A model generated the notes under the pieces. It had not been told where the DNA came from and did no database searches. It worked only from the letters and a program-made list of their open reading frames with translations. The position numbers were made by a program, and so were the translations under genes. Positions 32,967-41,253 of a stretch of DNA of 42,717 nucleotides are shown piece after piece; the stretch's first letter is position 1; each line of letters begins with the position of its first letter. The DNA lies in contig CAIWCT010000009.1 of NCBI GenBank assembly GCA_903911225.1, forward strand, positions 1-42,717, given 5' to 3'. The DNA is from an uncultured delta proteobacterium (lineage in GTDB: Bacteria; Desulfobacterota; WTBG01; CAIYCZ01; CAIRTM01).

Positions 32967-34249
32967 ACCATAAAACAGCGCCCATCGGCATTCGCGAAAC
33001 CTGCGCCTTCTCTAAAGCCCGGCAGCGCGAAATTTACCGCACACTGCAGGCAAGCCCCGAGCTGTACGGCGCGGTGCTGGTCCTCACCTGCAACCGCACC
33101 GAGGTCTATGCTTCGGCGCAGGATGCAAGTCGCGGCTTTGCCGTGCTTGAACATGTTTTAGAAACGCATTGCGGCATGGAGCCCGATATCTTCCGTCAAT
33201 ATATATACAGGCATACGGGCCAGCAGACAGCAGCACATCTTTTTTCTGTTGCCGCGGGGCTTGACTCCATGATTCTGGGAGAGCAGCAGATACTGGGGCA
33301 GATAAAGGATGCTTACAGCGCAGCAGCAGAGGCAGATGCCGCGGACGGGCTGTTGCATATGCTGTTTCAGTCGGCCCTGCATGCGGGCAAACGCGTGCGC
33401 ACCCAGACCGGCATTGGTCGCTATCCCGTATCGGTAAGCTCTGCAGCCGTGGAGCTGTGCCGGGAGATTTTCGGCAGCCTCGAAGACAGGCAGGTGCTTG
33501 TGGTGGGCGCAGGCGATACGGCGCAGCTCGCTGTGCGGCATCTTATGGCAAACGGCGTGAGCTCCGTGATCGTTTCAAACCGCTGCTATGAGCATGCCTG
33601 CGAGCTTGCGGGCACAGCCGGCGGCAGGGCTCTGCACCTTGATGCCATACCCGGGGAGCTTGCCCATGCCGATATTGTGATCGCCTGCACAGGCGCGCCC
33701 CATGCCGTCATCCACGGCCAGGCCTGCAGCCAGTCGCTCAAAAGCCGCGGCGGCCGGGAGATAGCGCTTATTGATATTGCCATGCCCCGGGATATCGACC
33801 CGTCATTTGCCGATATACCGGGCGTATTTTTGTATGACATCGATGACCTTCAGAACGTTATCGACAAAACCTACCGCCAGCGGCTGCAGGCTGCTCATCA
33901 GGCCCGGGGCATTATCGAGCAGGAGTCGCGCCAGTTCATGAAAAAAATCTCCGCACTTCCGGTAGTGCCGGTCATATTTGCCTTGAAGCAGCAGGCCGAA
34001 CAGATTAAGCAGCAGGAGCTGCAGCAGGCGCTGGCAAAACTGGGACATCTTTCAGAGCATGACCGGCAGGCCGTGGCAGGCCTTGCGCAGGCAATTGTGG
34101 GGCGGCTGCTGCACGAGCCGGTTGCCTGTCTCAAAGAGCAGGCGGCAGGCCCCGACGGCCATGAGTATGCGCGCCTGATAAAAGAGCTTTTCAACCTTTG
34201 CCTGGATGATGACGATGCGAACCATACGGCTCGGAACCCGCGGCAGTAA
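32942..34249 (+). CDS. hemA: glutamyl-tRNA reductase
   Basis: 435 residues of normal length. Catalytic Cys in LTCNRTEVYA (C50), GLNHKTAPIGIRE at the start, AAGLDSMILGEQQILGQIKDAY, the NADPH-binding VVGAGDTAQLAVRHL and the helical dimer domain at the end. It reduces glutamyl-tRNA to glutamate-1-semialdehyde, the first committed step of C5 tetrapyrrole synthesis. It overlaps both the gene before it and hemC (44 bases) in a tightly packed operon. Confidence 0.96.
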   Translation: MHLIAAGLNHKTAPIGIRETCAFSKARQREIYRTLQASPELYGAVLVLTCNRTEVYASAQDASRGFAVLEHVLETHCGMEPDIFRQYIYRHTGQQTAAHLFSVAAGLDSMILGEQQILGQIKDAYSAAAEADAADGLLHMLFQSALHAGKRVRTQTGIGRYPVSVSSAAVELCREIFGSLEDRQVLVVGAGDTAQLAVRHLMANGVSSVIVSNRCYEHACELAGTAGGRALHLDAIPGELAHADIVIACTGAPHAVIHGQACSQSLKSRGGREIALIDIAMPRDIDPSFADIPGVFLYDIDDLQNVIDKTYRQRLQAAHQARGIIEQESRQFMKKISALPVVPVIFALKQQAEQIKQQELQQALAKLGHLSEHDRQAVAGLAQAIVGRLLHEPVACLKEQAAGPDGHEYARLIKELFNLCLDDDDANHTARNPRQ

Positions 34250-35168
34250 ACTGGCGCTGCGACAGGCCGAGCTTGCAGCCGCTGCTCTGAAAGCAGCCGT
34301 ACCGGGCATTGCCGCTGAGCTGTTTATCATCAAAACTACGGGCGATAAAATTCTCGACACTCCGCTCTCGGAAATCGGCGACAAAGGCCTGTTCACCAAA
34401 GAGATCGAGCTCGCACTGCTTGATAATTCCATCGATATGGCAGTGCATAGCTGCAAGGATCTGCCCTCCGAGCTTGCACCGGGGCTTTTCATCGCAGCGG
34501 TGCTGCCCCGCGAAAACCCCTGCGACGTGCTGCTGAGCAGTGCGGGCTACAGCCTTGAAACCCTTCCCCATGCTGCACGCATCGGTACGTCGAGCCTGCG
34601 GCGAACTGCCCAGCTTAAAGCTTTGCGGCCTGATTTTGTTGTGCTGCCGCTGCGTGGCAATGTTGAAACACGCATTCGCAAAATGCAGACTGAGGGGCTC
34701 GACGCCATAGTGCTGGCCTATGCGGGCATTGCACGGCTGGGGCTTATGGAGAAGGTAACGCAGCAGCTCTCTGCCGATCTCATGCTGCCATCACCCGGCC
34801 AGGGCGCCATCGCCATAGAGGCGCGCACTGGTGATGCTGAAATTTTAGAGCTTCTGTCAAAAATAAATGATGCAAAAACAAACTGTGAAGTACGCGCCGA
34901 ACGTTCTTTTCTGCTGCGCCTGCATGGCGGGTGTCAGGTTCCGGTTGGATGTCTGGCCAATGCAGATCGTGATGCCATCAGCATTACGGGCATGATCGCA
35001 TCTCTTGATGGGCGGCAGGTGTTTCGAGATACCATTGAAGGCAATGCCCGCGATGCCGAAATGTTGGGCTTGCAGCTTGCCGAGCGTCTGCTTGCCGCCG
35101 GGGCGAATGAAATATTAAATATTGTAGGGGCAGGCCCCCGTGCCTGCCCGGATACACATTATGTATGA
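34206..35168 (+). CDS. hemC: hydroxymethylbilane synthase with a REP-derived tail
   Basis: 320 residues. IRLGTRGSKLALRQAE, HSCKDLPSEL (Asp for catalysis), GTSSLRRTAQL and the dipyrromethane-cofactor Cys in LHGGCQVPVGC (C243) are all present, so the enzyme should be active. It polymerises four porphobilinogens. The normal C-terminus ends near ANEIL (residue 304). The last 14 residues, VGAGPRACPDTHYV, are encoded by a REP palindrome and the start of the RAYT gene, so an insertion replaced the original stop. Starts at 34206, 34209 and 34215 are all possible, the last giving the best N-terminus. Confidence 0.95.
   Translation: MMTMRTIRLGTRGSKLALRQAELAAAALKAAVPGIAAELFIIKTTGDKILDTPLSEIGDKGLFTKEIELALLDNSIDMAVHSCKDLPSELAPGLFIAAVLPRENPCDVLLSSAGYSLETLPHAARIGTSSLRRTAQLKALRPDFVVLPLRGNVETRIRKMQTEGLDAIVLAYAGIARLGLMEKVTQQLSADLMLPSPGQGAIAIEARTGDAEILELLSKINDAKTNCEVRAERSFLLRLHGGCQVPVGCLANADRDAISITGMIASLDGRQVFRDTIEGNARDAEMLGLQLAERLLAAGANEILNIVGAGPRACPDTHYV
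35124..35150. repeat. REP palindrome inside the 3' end of hemC
   Basis: GTAGGGGCAGGC-CCCCGT-GCCTGCCC: stem GGGCAGGC (35128-35135) with GCCTGCCC (35142-35149). It lies 11 bases before the RAYT start codon, where RAYT genes typically carry a REP. Confidence 0.85.
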
Positions 35169-35754
35169 TCCCGACACGCATCACCGCCAGTCAATCCGTT
35201 TGAAGCAATATGATTATTCGCAGGCAGGCGCATATTTTGTGACGATCTGCGCACAGAACCGGCAATGTTTGTTTGGCGGGATAAACAATGGCACCATGAT
35301 GAATAATGCCGCAGGAGAGATGATTTCGACCATATGGCATGAAATCCCGGAATATTATCCCGGCATCGGCATTGACGCATTTCAAATTATGCCCAACCAT
35401 ATTCATTGCATCATTATCGTAAGGGCAACCCCCCGTGGGTGCCCTGATTTTAATTCATCAAAAGGGCCGCCACGGGGGGTTGTATCAGAAAAGGGGCAGG
35501 CACAGGGGCCTGCCCCTACGGTTGGTTTGTCATTGCCGGACATTGTTCACCGGTTTAAAACCATGACGACAAAAAAATACACAGATGGTGTTAAAGATAA
35601 TGGATGGCAGGCGTTCAAACGCAGATTGTGGCAACGCAATTATTATGAACACGTCATGCGCGATGACGAGGATTTAAACCGCACACGGGAATATGTTTCC
35701 AGTAATCCCTTGCGCTGGGCAGATGATCCTGATTATATGGTGTCAGATGTATGA
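35161..35754 (+). CDS. REP-associated tyrosine transposase (RAYT, IS200-like TnpA_REP)
   Basis: 197 residues from the ATG at 35161, which overlaps the hemC stop. It has the Y1-transposase HUH-type motif NHIHCII (H80, H82) and the catalytic Tyr region LWQRNYYEHVMRD (Y161/Y162), followed by REYVSSNPLRW, usual in RAYTs. Residues ~88-122, between the HUH motif and PDIVHRFKTMTTKKY, are encoded by a 101-base composite REP element in frame and form a Pro/Gly-rich linker. RAYTs move or maintain REP sequences as single-stranded DNA. It is flanked by REPs on both sides and sits between hemC and cobA-hemD. Confidence 0.9.
   Translation: MYDPDTHHRQSIRLKQYDYSQAGAYFVTICAQNRQCLFGGINNGTMMNNAAGEMISTIWHEIPEYYPGIGIDAFQIMPNHIHCIIIVRATPRGCPDFNSSKGPPRGVVSEKGQAQGPAPTVGLSLPDIVHRFKTMTTKKYTDGVKDNGWQAFKRRLWQRNYYEHVMRDDEDLNRTREYVSSNPLRWADDPDYMVSDV
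35419..35519. repeat. 101-base composite REP inside the RAYT coding sequence
   Basis: Begins GTAAGGGCAACCCCCCGTG and ends GGGGCAGGCACAGG/GGCCTGCCCCTAC. It holds three palindromic parts: a left REP, a CCACGGGGGG half, and a right REP. It has the same length and layout as the copy at 35757-35857 and is translated in frame. Confidence 0.8.
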
Positions 35755-35756
35755 AC

Positions 35757-35857
35757 GTAGGGGCAGGCCCCCGTGCCTGCCCCAATGAAAATATATCAAA
35801 AGGGTAACCACGGGGGGGGGCATCAAAAAGTGGGCAACCACAGGGGGTTGCCCCTAC
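35757..35857. repeat. 101-base composite REP downstream of the RAYT gene
   Basis: Runs from GTAGGGGCAGGCCCCCGTGC to GGGGGTTGCCCCTAC with a central ATCAAAAGGGTAACCACGG segment. It starts two bases after the RAYT stop codon and ends about 57 bases before cobA-hemD. Its hairpins could weaken read-through from hemC. Confidence 0.85.
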
Positions 35858-35914
35858 AATTAAATTATAAATACCCGGTACATAAATCGGTCGAACGAAT
35901 AAATTAAGGCATTC

Positions 35915-37441
35915 ATGAAAAACGGGAAAGTCTATCTTGTTGGTGCAGGGCCGGGTGATCCGGGTCTTTTGACCTTGAAGGGCAAGCGGGTTCTTGAACA
36001 GGCCGATGTGGTGGTCTATGACCGCCTTGTTGGGCCGCATATTCTTGCTTTGGCTCCGTCGCAGGCGGAGCGCATCTATGCGGGCAAGCAGTCTGCCGAC
36101 CACACGCTGTCGCAGGATAAAATAAATGAGCTGCTTGTAGGGAAATGCGCCGAGGGCAGGGTTGTTGTGCGTCTCAAAGGCGGCGATCCGTTTCTGTTTG
36201 GCCGGGGTGGTGAGGAGGCACTATATCTTGCCGAGCATGGCTGCGCATTTGAAATAGTGCCCGGCGTTACCTCAGCTATTGCAGCGCCTGCTTATGCCGG
36301 TATCCCCGTTACCCACCGTGATATTGCAACAAGCGTCGCCTTTATAACCGGCCATGAAAAGCCGGGCAAGGCTGAAAGCTCCATCCGCTGGCATGAGCTG
36401 GCTCACGGCATTGATACGCTTGTTTTTCTAATGGGTATTGAAAATCTGCCTGCCATTACGCAAAATTTGATTGCCGCCGGGCGGGTCGCCGATACGCCTG
36501 CCGCTCTTGTTCGCTACGGCACCCTGCCCGAGCAGGAGGTGCTCACGGCAACACTGGGCACCATCGTTCAGAAATCCTGCGAGCATGGTTTCAAGCCGCC
36601 TGCTGTTTTGATTGTTGGTGATGTGGTCAAGCTGCACGAAAAGCTTGCCTGGGTGGAGAAGCTGCTGCTCTGGGGCAGGCGCATTGTGGTAACACGGCCT
36701 TCGGAGCAGTCAGCCGATTTTATTGCATCGCTTCAGGCCCTGGGCGCGTCAGTGCTTGAGATGCCGGTAATCGAAATAAAGCCTGCAACTGACCAGAGCG
36801 AACTGCACAGGGCTTTTGAAAATCTTGCGGCCTATGCATGGCTTATATTCACGAGCCGCAACGGGGTTGATATTTTCTTCGACGAGCTGTTTGCACAAGG
36901 TTTTGATGTGCGAAGCCTGCACAGTCTCAGCCTGTGCGCCATAGGCCCGGCAACGGCAGACCGCCTGCGTGCTAAAGGTCTTATTGCCGATGTGGTTCCC
37001 GAGGACTTCCGCGCCGAAGGATTGCTTGAGGCTTTACGAGAAAAAGTGCAGGCCGGGCAGAAGGTGCTTTTGCCCCGTGCCGCAGGCAGCCGCGAGGTGC
37101 TGCCCGAGGGCTTGCGCAGTCTTGGGGCGCAGGTTGATGAAATCAATCTCTACGCATCCGTGCCGCCTGAGGGCATTGATGCTGAAACGCTGCAGGTCAT
37201 TGTTTCAAGCACCATCGATCTCATAACATTTACCAGCTCATCAACGGTGGCTAATTTTGTCGGGCTTGTGGGCAAAGACAGGGCAGCACAGCTTGCAGCG
37301 CGCATCCCCGCCGCCTGCATCGGCCCGATAACGTCCGCAACAGCGCGGGAGAATGGCTTCACTGTTGCCGTCGAGGCAGTAGCCTATACCATGGACGGAC
37401 TTCTTGACGCGATACAAAAACACCTGCTGCGCTCAGTCTGA
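35915..37441 (+). CDS. uroporphyrinogen-III C-methyltransferase / uroporphyrinogen-III synthase fusion
   Basis: 508 residues, two enzymes in one chain. Residues 1-~240 are CobA/SumT: VYLVGAGPGDPGLLTLKG, VVVYDRLV, VRLKGGDPFLFGRGGEE, PGVTSAIAAPAYAGIPVTHR, LMGIENLP. Residues ~250-505 are HemD: RRIVVTRPSEQSADFIASL, YAWLIFTSRNGVDIFFD, LPRAAGSREVLPEGL, DLITFTSSSTVANFV. HemD closes hydroxymethylbilane to uroporphyrinogen III and CobA methylates it to precorrin-2, the substrate of the dehydrogenase four genes upstream. The fusion channels flux to siroheme or cobalamin. The RAYT insertion separates it from hemC, so it may depend on a new promoter. Confidence 0.95.
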   Translation: MKNGKVYLVGAGPGDPGLLTLKGKRVLEQADVVVYDRLVGPHILALAPSQAERIYAGKQSADHTLSQDKINELLVGKCAEGRVVVRLKGGDPFLFGRGGEEALYLAEHGCAFEIVPGVTSAIAAPAYAGIPVTHRDIATSVAFITGHEKPGKAESSIRWHELAHGIDTLVFLMGIENLPAITQNLIAAGRVADTPAALVRYGTLPEQEVLTATLGTIVQKSCEHGFKPPAVLIVGDVVKLHEKLAWVEKLLLWGRRIVVTRPSEQSADFIASLQALGASVLEMPVIEIKPATDQSELHRAFENLAAYAWLIFTSRNGVDIFFDELFAQGFDVRSLHSLSLCAIGPATADRLRAKGLIADVVPEDFRAEGLLEALREKVQAGQKVLLPRAAGSREVLPEGLRSLGAQVDEINLYASVPPEGIDAETLQVIVSSTIDLITFTSSSTVANFVGLVGKDRAAQLAARIPAACIGPITSATARENGFTVAVEAVAYTMDGLLDAIQKHLLRSV

Positions 37442-37541
37442 AAAAATCTGAGTAAACAGTGCTTGAATTACAGGGGGGGCTTACCGCTCGTTTTGCGGGA
37501 TTAACCATTTCAGCCAATCACATTCCAGTATCGGATATACA

Positions 37542-39713
37542 ATGAGCATGACACGCGCTAAAGAAATTTTAAAACATAAGTTCGGTTACGATTCATTTCG
37601 CCTAAATCAGCATCAGGCAATTGAATCTGTATTGCAGAAAAAAGACTGCGTGGTGCTTATGCCCACGGGCGGCGGCAAATCGCTCTGTTACCAGATTCCA
37701 GCCCTTATGCTGAACGGCCTGACTGTTGTCATATCTCCGCTCATCTCTTTGATGAAAGATCAGGTGGATGCCCTAAAGAACAGCGGCGTTGAGGCTGCAT
37801 TTTTAAATTCAACTCAAAGCGCTGCGCAGCAGTCGGCGGTTTATCGGGCTATAGCCAATAAGAAATTAAAACTGCTTTACGTTGCGCCGGAGCGCTTATT
37901 GCAGGCTGGCGACCGTTTTATCGACTATCTGAAGGAGACAGATGTTTCTCTTTTTGCTATTGACGAAGCGCACTGCATTTCAAGCTGGGGGCACGACTTC
38001 CGGCCCGAGTATCTGCAGCTGGCGAAACTGAAGGCCCATTTCCCCGCTGTTCCGGTCATTGCGCTTACCGCTACTGCCGACAAACTGGTTCGCCGTGATA
38101 TTATAGATAAACTGGAAATGAACAGCGCCGCGTTGTTTGTTTCCAGCTTCAACCGCCCCAACATTTCCTATACCGTAGAGCCAAAGCGAAATTCTTACGG
38201 GCAGCTGCTGGACTATCTGGGCAAGCGCAAAAACGACAGCGGCATTATCTATTGCCTGAGCAGGGCATCGGTAGACAAGCTGGCCGAAGACTTGCGCGAT
38301 GAAGGATTTAGCGCGCTGCCCTATCATGCGGGCCTGGATAAACAGGTGAAGGAGCGCCACCAGGAATTATTTCTTCGCGATGAGATTAAAATAATTGTCG
38401 CCACTATCGCCTTTGGGATGGGCATTGATAAATCCAATGTGCGCTTTGTGGTGCATATGGATGCGCCGAAAAACATTGAAAGCTATTATCAGGAAACCGG
38501 CCGGGCAGGCCGCGACGGGCTTCAGAGCGAAGCGCTGCTTTTTTTCAGCTGGGGCGATATAGCCAAGCTTAAAAGTTTTGTGCAAGTTGATGGCGATCAG
38601 GCACAGACCAGCATCATGGTCAAAAAACTCAACCAGATGGGAGAGTTCGGCGATTTAAAAAGCTGCCGCAGAAAATTTTTGCTCAATTATTTTTCTGAAG
38701 AAACAAAAGATATTTGCGGAAGCTGCGATAACTGCAACACTGACTATGAGCGCTTCGACGGAACCATTATCGCGCAAAAGGCCTTGAGCGCCGTAAAGCG
38801 TCTGGATGAGCGGTTTGGGGCAAATTACACCATTGATTTTTTGCGCGGCTCACAATCAAAAACAATACGGCCCGAGCACAAGGAGCTCAAAACCTACGGG
38901 GTTGGGTCCGACATATCAAAAGACAACTGGTTTGACTATATCAAAGATTTAATCTCGCAGGGCTATCTAAAACAAACCGAAGGGCAATATCCCCTTCTTA
39001 TGCTCACCGAAAAAAGCGCTGCCGTATTGAAGGGAACCGAGAAAGTTGATTTGATAAAGGTCAAAATCAGGCTGGAGAAGAAAGCATCGCTTGTAAGTGA
39101 AACCGAACCTGAATACTTAAGCGACCTGCTCACCGATTTGAAAAAGGTGCGGGCCGTCATTGCAAAAAAAGAATCTGTTCCTCCCTATGTTGTTTTCTCT
39201 GATGCAACACTGGTAGAGTTTGCCGCCTACCTGCCTCAAGCAGCCGGTGAGCTGCTCAGGATCAGCGGCGTCGGGGATTTGAAACTTGAGAAATACGGGA
39301 AACCCTTTTTGAAGGAGATACGAAAATATTGTGAAATGCATCACTTGGAATCGCGCATGCATTTGAAGGCCGTAAAGCGCCAGCGTAAAACAAAAAACAA
39401 GGCAAAAGCAGTGGGCAGCAAAAACGATACCGCCAATGCCTCGCTTGCCATGTTCAAGTCGGGTTTTTCAATTTCAGAAATTGCAGAAGAACGATGCCTG
39501 TCAACAAACACGATCGAAACACACCTTGCCCGCTTCATTGAAAGCGGAGAGGTGAAAGTGGGGCAGCTGGTTCAGGCGCACAAAATAGAGCCCATCAAAA
39601 AAGCAATTCTGAAACTAAAGTCTGGCGGAGCAGCAGGTCCGGTAAAGGAGTTTCTGGGGGATGATTACAGCTACGGAGAAATTCGTGCGGTTCTGATGAG
39701 CATGAAACATTAG
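37542..39713 (+). CDS. recQ: ATP-dependent DNA helicase RecQ
   Basis: 723 residues. The helicase core has MPTGGGKSLCYQ (Walker A), DEAHCISSWGHDF, GIIYCLSRASVDKL, QETGRAGRDG and the zinc cluster CRRKFLLNYFSE...CGSCDNC. A winged RQC domain and an HRDC domain (~565-635, FAAYLPQAAGELLRISGVGDLKLEKYG) follow. A C-terminal helix-turn-helix region (SLAMFKSGFSISEIAEERCLSTNTIETHL) is found in longer RecQ forms. It unwinds DNA 3'-5' in recombination and repair. The start ATG at 37542 opens a complete N-terminus. Confidence 0.95.
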   Translation: MSMTRAKEILKHKFGYDSFRLNQHQAIESVLQKKDCVVLMPTGGGKSLCYQIPALMLNGLTVVISPLISLMKDQVDALKNSGVEAAFLNSTQSAAQQSAVYRAIANKKLKLLYVAPERLLQAGDRFIDYLKETDVSLFAIDEAHCISSWGHDFRPEYLQLAKLKAHFPAVPVIALTATADKLVRRDIIDKLEMNSAALFVSSFNRPNISYTVEPKRNSYGQLLDYLGKRKNDSGIIYCLSRASVDKLAEDLRDEGFSALPYHAGLDKQVKERHQELFLRDEIKIIVATIAFGMGIDKSNVRFVVHMDAPKNIESYYQETGRAGRDGLQSEALLFFSWGDIAKLKSFVQVDGDQAQTSIMVKKLNQMGEFGDLKSCRRKFLLNYFSEETKDICGSCDNCNTDYERFDGTIIAQKALSAVKRLDERFGANYTIDFLRGSQSKTIRPEHKELKTYGVGSDISKDNWFDYIKDLISQGYLKQTEGQYPLLMLTEKSAAVLKGTEKVDLIKVKIRLEKKASLVSETEPEYLSDLLTDLKKVRAVIAKKESVPPYVVFSDATLVEFAAYLPQAAGELLRISGVGDLKLEKYGKPFLKEIRKYCEMHHLESRMHLKAVKRQRKTKNKAKAVGSKNDTANASLAMFKSGFSISEIAEERCLSTNTIETHLARFIESGEVKVGQLVQAHKIEPIKKAILKLKSGGAAGPVKEFLGDDYSYGEIRAVLMSMKH

Positions 39714-39953
39714 ATGTAATAATTTGGATTTAAACCGGCGGTATTTGCGATACGATTTTAACGTTTCATAGCCTTTTTAATTGACTATGGAAGACCCCCT
39801 TGTCCCTCTGACCCATGAGTTTCAAGCCGGGATTAGGTCGGAACTTTTGTTTGTTTTTATTTTGACTTCCCATGATTCATTACATAATATCGCAATAAGA
39901 GGGAATCAACCAAAAAAAGTTAATAATTGGAAAAAATAAAATCAATTTTCCAT
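39714..39953. other. gene-free region between recQ and the first attC-like site
   Basis: No gene, clear terminator or repeat was seen. Base composition shifts to A/T-rich toward the cassette region, marking the junction between the ordinary chromosome and acquired DNA. Confidence 0.4.
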
Positions 39954-40044
39954 GTTTAACGTTTATTATGATAATAAGTGGAAAATCCGTCCACCTATAG
40001 GGGGTGATATGACGGACAAGTTTCCACTTATTGCACTGTTATGA
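39954..40044 (+). repeat. attC-like integron recombination site 1
   Basis: Left core GTTTAAC (fits RYYYAAC) and right core GTTATGA enclose a long imperfect hairpin: AATAAGTGGAAA (39972-39983 region) pairs with TTTCCACTTATT (40021-40032), continuing through CCGTC/GACGG. Length is 91 bases, within the usual range. The right core would be the start of cassette 1. Confidence 0.6.
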
Positions 40045-40058
40045 AAGGACAAAAACAA

Positions 40059-40337
40059 ATGAAAGAAAAATGCCCATTGTGTGACCTCGAAGCAAACTAT
40101 AACTTTGTAGAAGGTGATGGTAATAAACGTAAAAAATTCAACTGCCCTAAATGTAAGATGTTTGTCATAACGGATACGGCAGAAGGCACTCTAAATACAT
40201 CTATGTCGGAATACAAAGACGAATTTTCAAAAGCATGTTCCGAATTATCCGACAGATATTTAATGCACATCTATGTGCCGCCAATTGAAACAAATATACC
40301 GCTGAAAGCTGTACCGGAAGAACGCTCCCACTGGTAA
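40059..40337 (+). CDS. small zinc-ribbon protein in cassette 1
   Basis: 92 residues from the ATG at 40059, with AAAGGA eight bases upstream; an in-frame ATG at 40041 lies within the attC core. CPLCD...CPKC near the N-terminus forms a probable zinc ribbon, followed by a helical stretch (YKDEFSKACSELSDRYLMHI). Function unknown. A lone promoterless-looking gene that fills most of a ~507-base cassette is the standard cassette design. The A/T-rich codon use differs from recQ and the hem genes. Confidence 0.65.
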   Translation: MKEKCPLCDLEANYNFVEGDGNKRKKFNCPKCKMFVITDTAEGTLNTSMSEYKDEFSKACSELSDRYLMHIYVPPIETNIPLKAVPEERSHW

Positions 40338-40476
40338 ATATCGAAACAAATCTACGATTTTGGAAAGAAAGCAAGGATTCATTGCCGTTTATATGACTTA
40401 TTGTTTCTATTATATCAAATGGTTCTTTGGGGTCGCCTGGTTTCTCTATGTAAATTAATACTTTTGCTTTTTTCAT
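40201..40476 (-). CDS. doubtful small minus-strand gene in cassette 1
   Basis: 91 codons from an ATG at 40476 with a strong GGAGAAAG ribosome site. The first ~50 residues (MKKAKVLIYIEKPGDPKEPF...) read like protein, while the second half is antisense to the zinc-ribbon gene. It may be a real antisense cassette gene or the leftover 5' end of a truncated one. Confidence 0.3.
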   Translation of the reverse strand: MKKAKVLIYIEKPGDPKEPFDIIETISHINGNESLLSFQNRRFVSIFTSGSVLPVQLSAVYLFQLAAHRCALNICRIIRNMLLKIRLCIPT

Positions 40477-40494
40477 ACTTTCTCCAATTAAGAT

Positions 40495-40551
40495 TCATAA
40501 CATTTCAATGCAGGCGACGGCGTGCCGCCGCGCCTGATTGTACCGTTAGCA
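40495..40551 (+). repeat. attC integron recombination site 2
   Basis: A 57-base site: left core TCATAAC (40495-40501), arm CAAT-G-CAGGCG (40506-40516), inner CGGCG-TGC-CGCCG, arm CGCCTG-ATTG (40531-40540), right core GTTAGCA (40545-40551). The single unpaired G (40510) in one arm is the extrahelical base that sets strand choice by the integrase. TCATAAC is the exact reverse complement of GTTATGA at the start of cassette 1, as required for a true cassette. Confidence 0.8.
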
Positions 40552-40581
40552 ACGCAAAACATATTTTTTGGAGCCAAAAAT

Positions 40582-41088
40582 ATGAAAAAGTTTTATCCAA
40601 GCAAACACCTTTTTATAATTGCAGCATTAGCATTATCAGGTTGCGTAATACACTATGGCGATGGGCAACCTCTTGGTCGGCCAATTACAGGGCCTAAAAC
40701 GCCACCAGAAGCTATTGTTACTTACATTAGCGAAGCAGCCCCTGCTCCCGAATGTTCGCGTCTTGTTGGTACGGTTTCAGGCGAAGCAGCACATGCTTTC
40801 GTGAACCGATTAACTCTTGAGCGTCATTGTACGAGAATATTGAAGGAAGAAGCTTCAAATCTAGGTGCAAATGCCGTGGTAATTGGCCCTAAATTTTACA
40901 CGGGTATATATATGACAGGGGGAACACAAGTCCATGCTGTAGGGTCTTCCAGCGGTTTTGCTCTTGAAGGGAGTAGTACCCCTGTAGGGGTAATAAAAGA
41001 TAGGGTTTCGGCAACAGGAATTGCAATTTTTGTTGACTTTAGTTGTGCAGAATCAAAGCCACTTGTCAATTTGAAACAATATAAATAA
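40582..41088 (+). CDS. small lipoprotein in cassette 2 (DUF4156-like)
   Basis: 168 residues from the ATG at 40582, with GGAG at good spacing; the longer frame starts inside the attC. Signal peptide with lipobox LALSGC, so an outer or inner membrane lipoprotein. The ECSRLVGTVSGEA block and LKEEASNLGANAVVIGPKF resemble the DUF4156 family (a conserved Cys, then LGAN-x-V). Gly/Ser-rich middle. Function unknown. It fills cassette 2 between attC sites 2 and 3. Confidence 0.75.
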   Translation: MKKFYPSKHLFIIAALALSGCVIHYGDGQPLGRPITGPKTPPEAIVTYISEAAPAPECSRLVGTVSGEAAHAFVNRLTLERHCTRILKEEASNLGANAVVIGPKFYTGIYMTGGTQVHAVGSSSGFALEGSSTPVGVIKDRVSATGIAIFVDFSCAESKPLVNLKQYK

Positions 41089-41117
41089 AAAAAATTGAAA
41101 AATTAAATTTAAAAAAA

Positions 41118-41175
41118 CGCTAACAATCGCACCAAATCGGACTGGCAATTCCGTTGCGCTCCATTGCCAGTTGGT
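41118..41175 (+). repeat. attC-like site 3, cut on its right side by the IS element
   Basis: Left core CGCTAAC (41118-41124) matches the reverse complement of cassette 2's start GTTAGCA in six of seven bases. ACCAA and CTGGCAAT (41131-41149) pair with ATTGCCAG and TTGGT (41163-41175). The expected right core GTTRRRY is missing: the IS begins here. Confidence 0.6.
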
Positions 41176-41189
41176 AGATAATATGAAAC

Positions 41190-41253
41190 GGGCTGGTCAT
41201 GGGGTATAATAAGTTATACCCCTAACCCATTAACCCCATAAGGAGACCAGCCC
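41190..41253 (+). promoter_or_regulatory. hairpin over the transposase ribosome site
   Basis: GGGCTGGTC (41190-41198) pairs with GACCAGCCC (41245-41253), which ends at the start codon; AAGGAG (41240-41245) lies in the right arm. An inner hairpin GGGGTATAA-TAAG-TTATACCCC (41201-41222) also contains a TATAAT-like element. Read-through transcripts would fold and hide the ribosome site. Confidence 0.65.
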
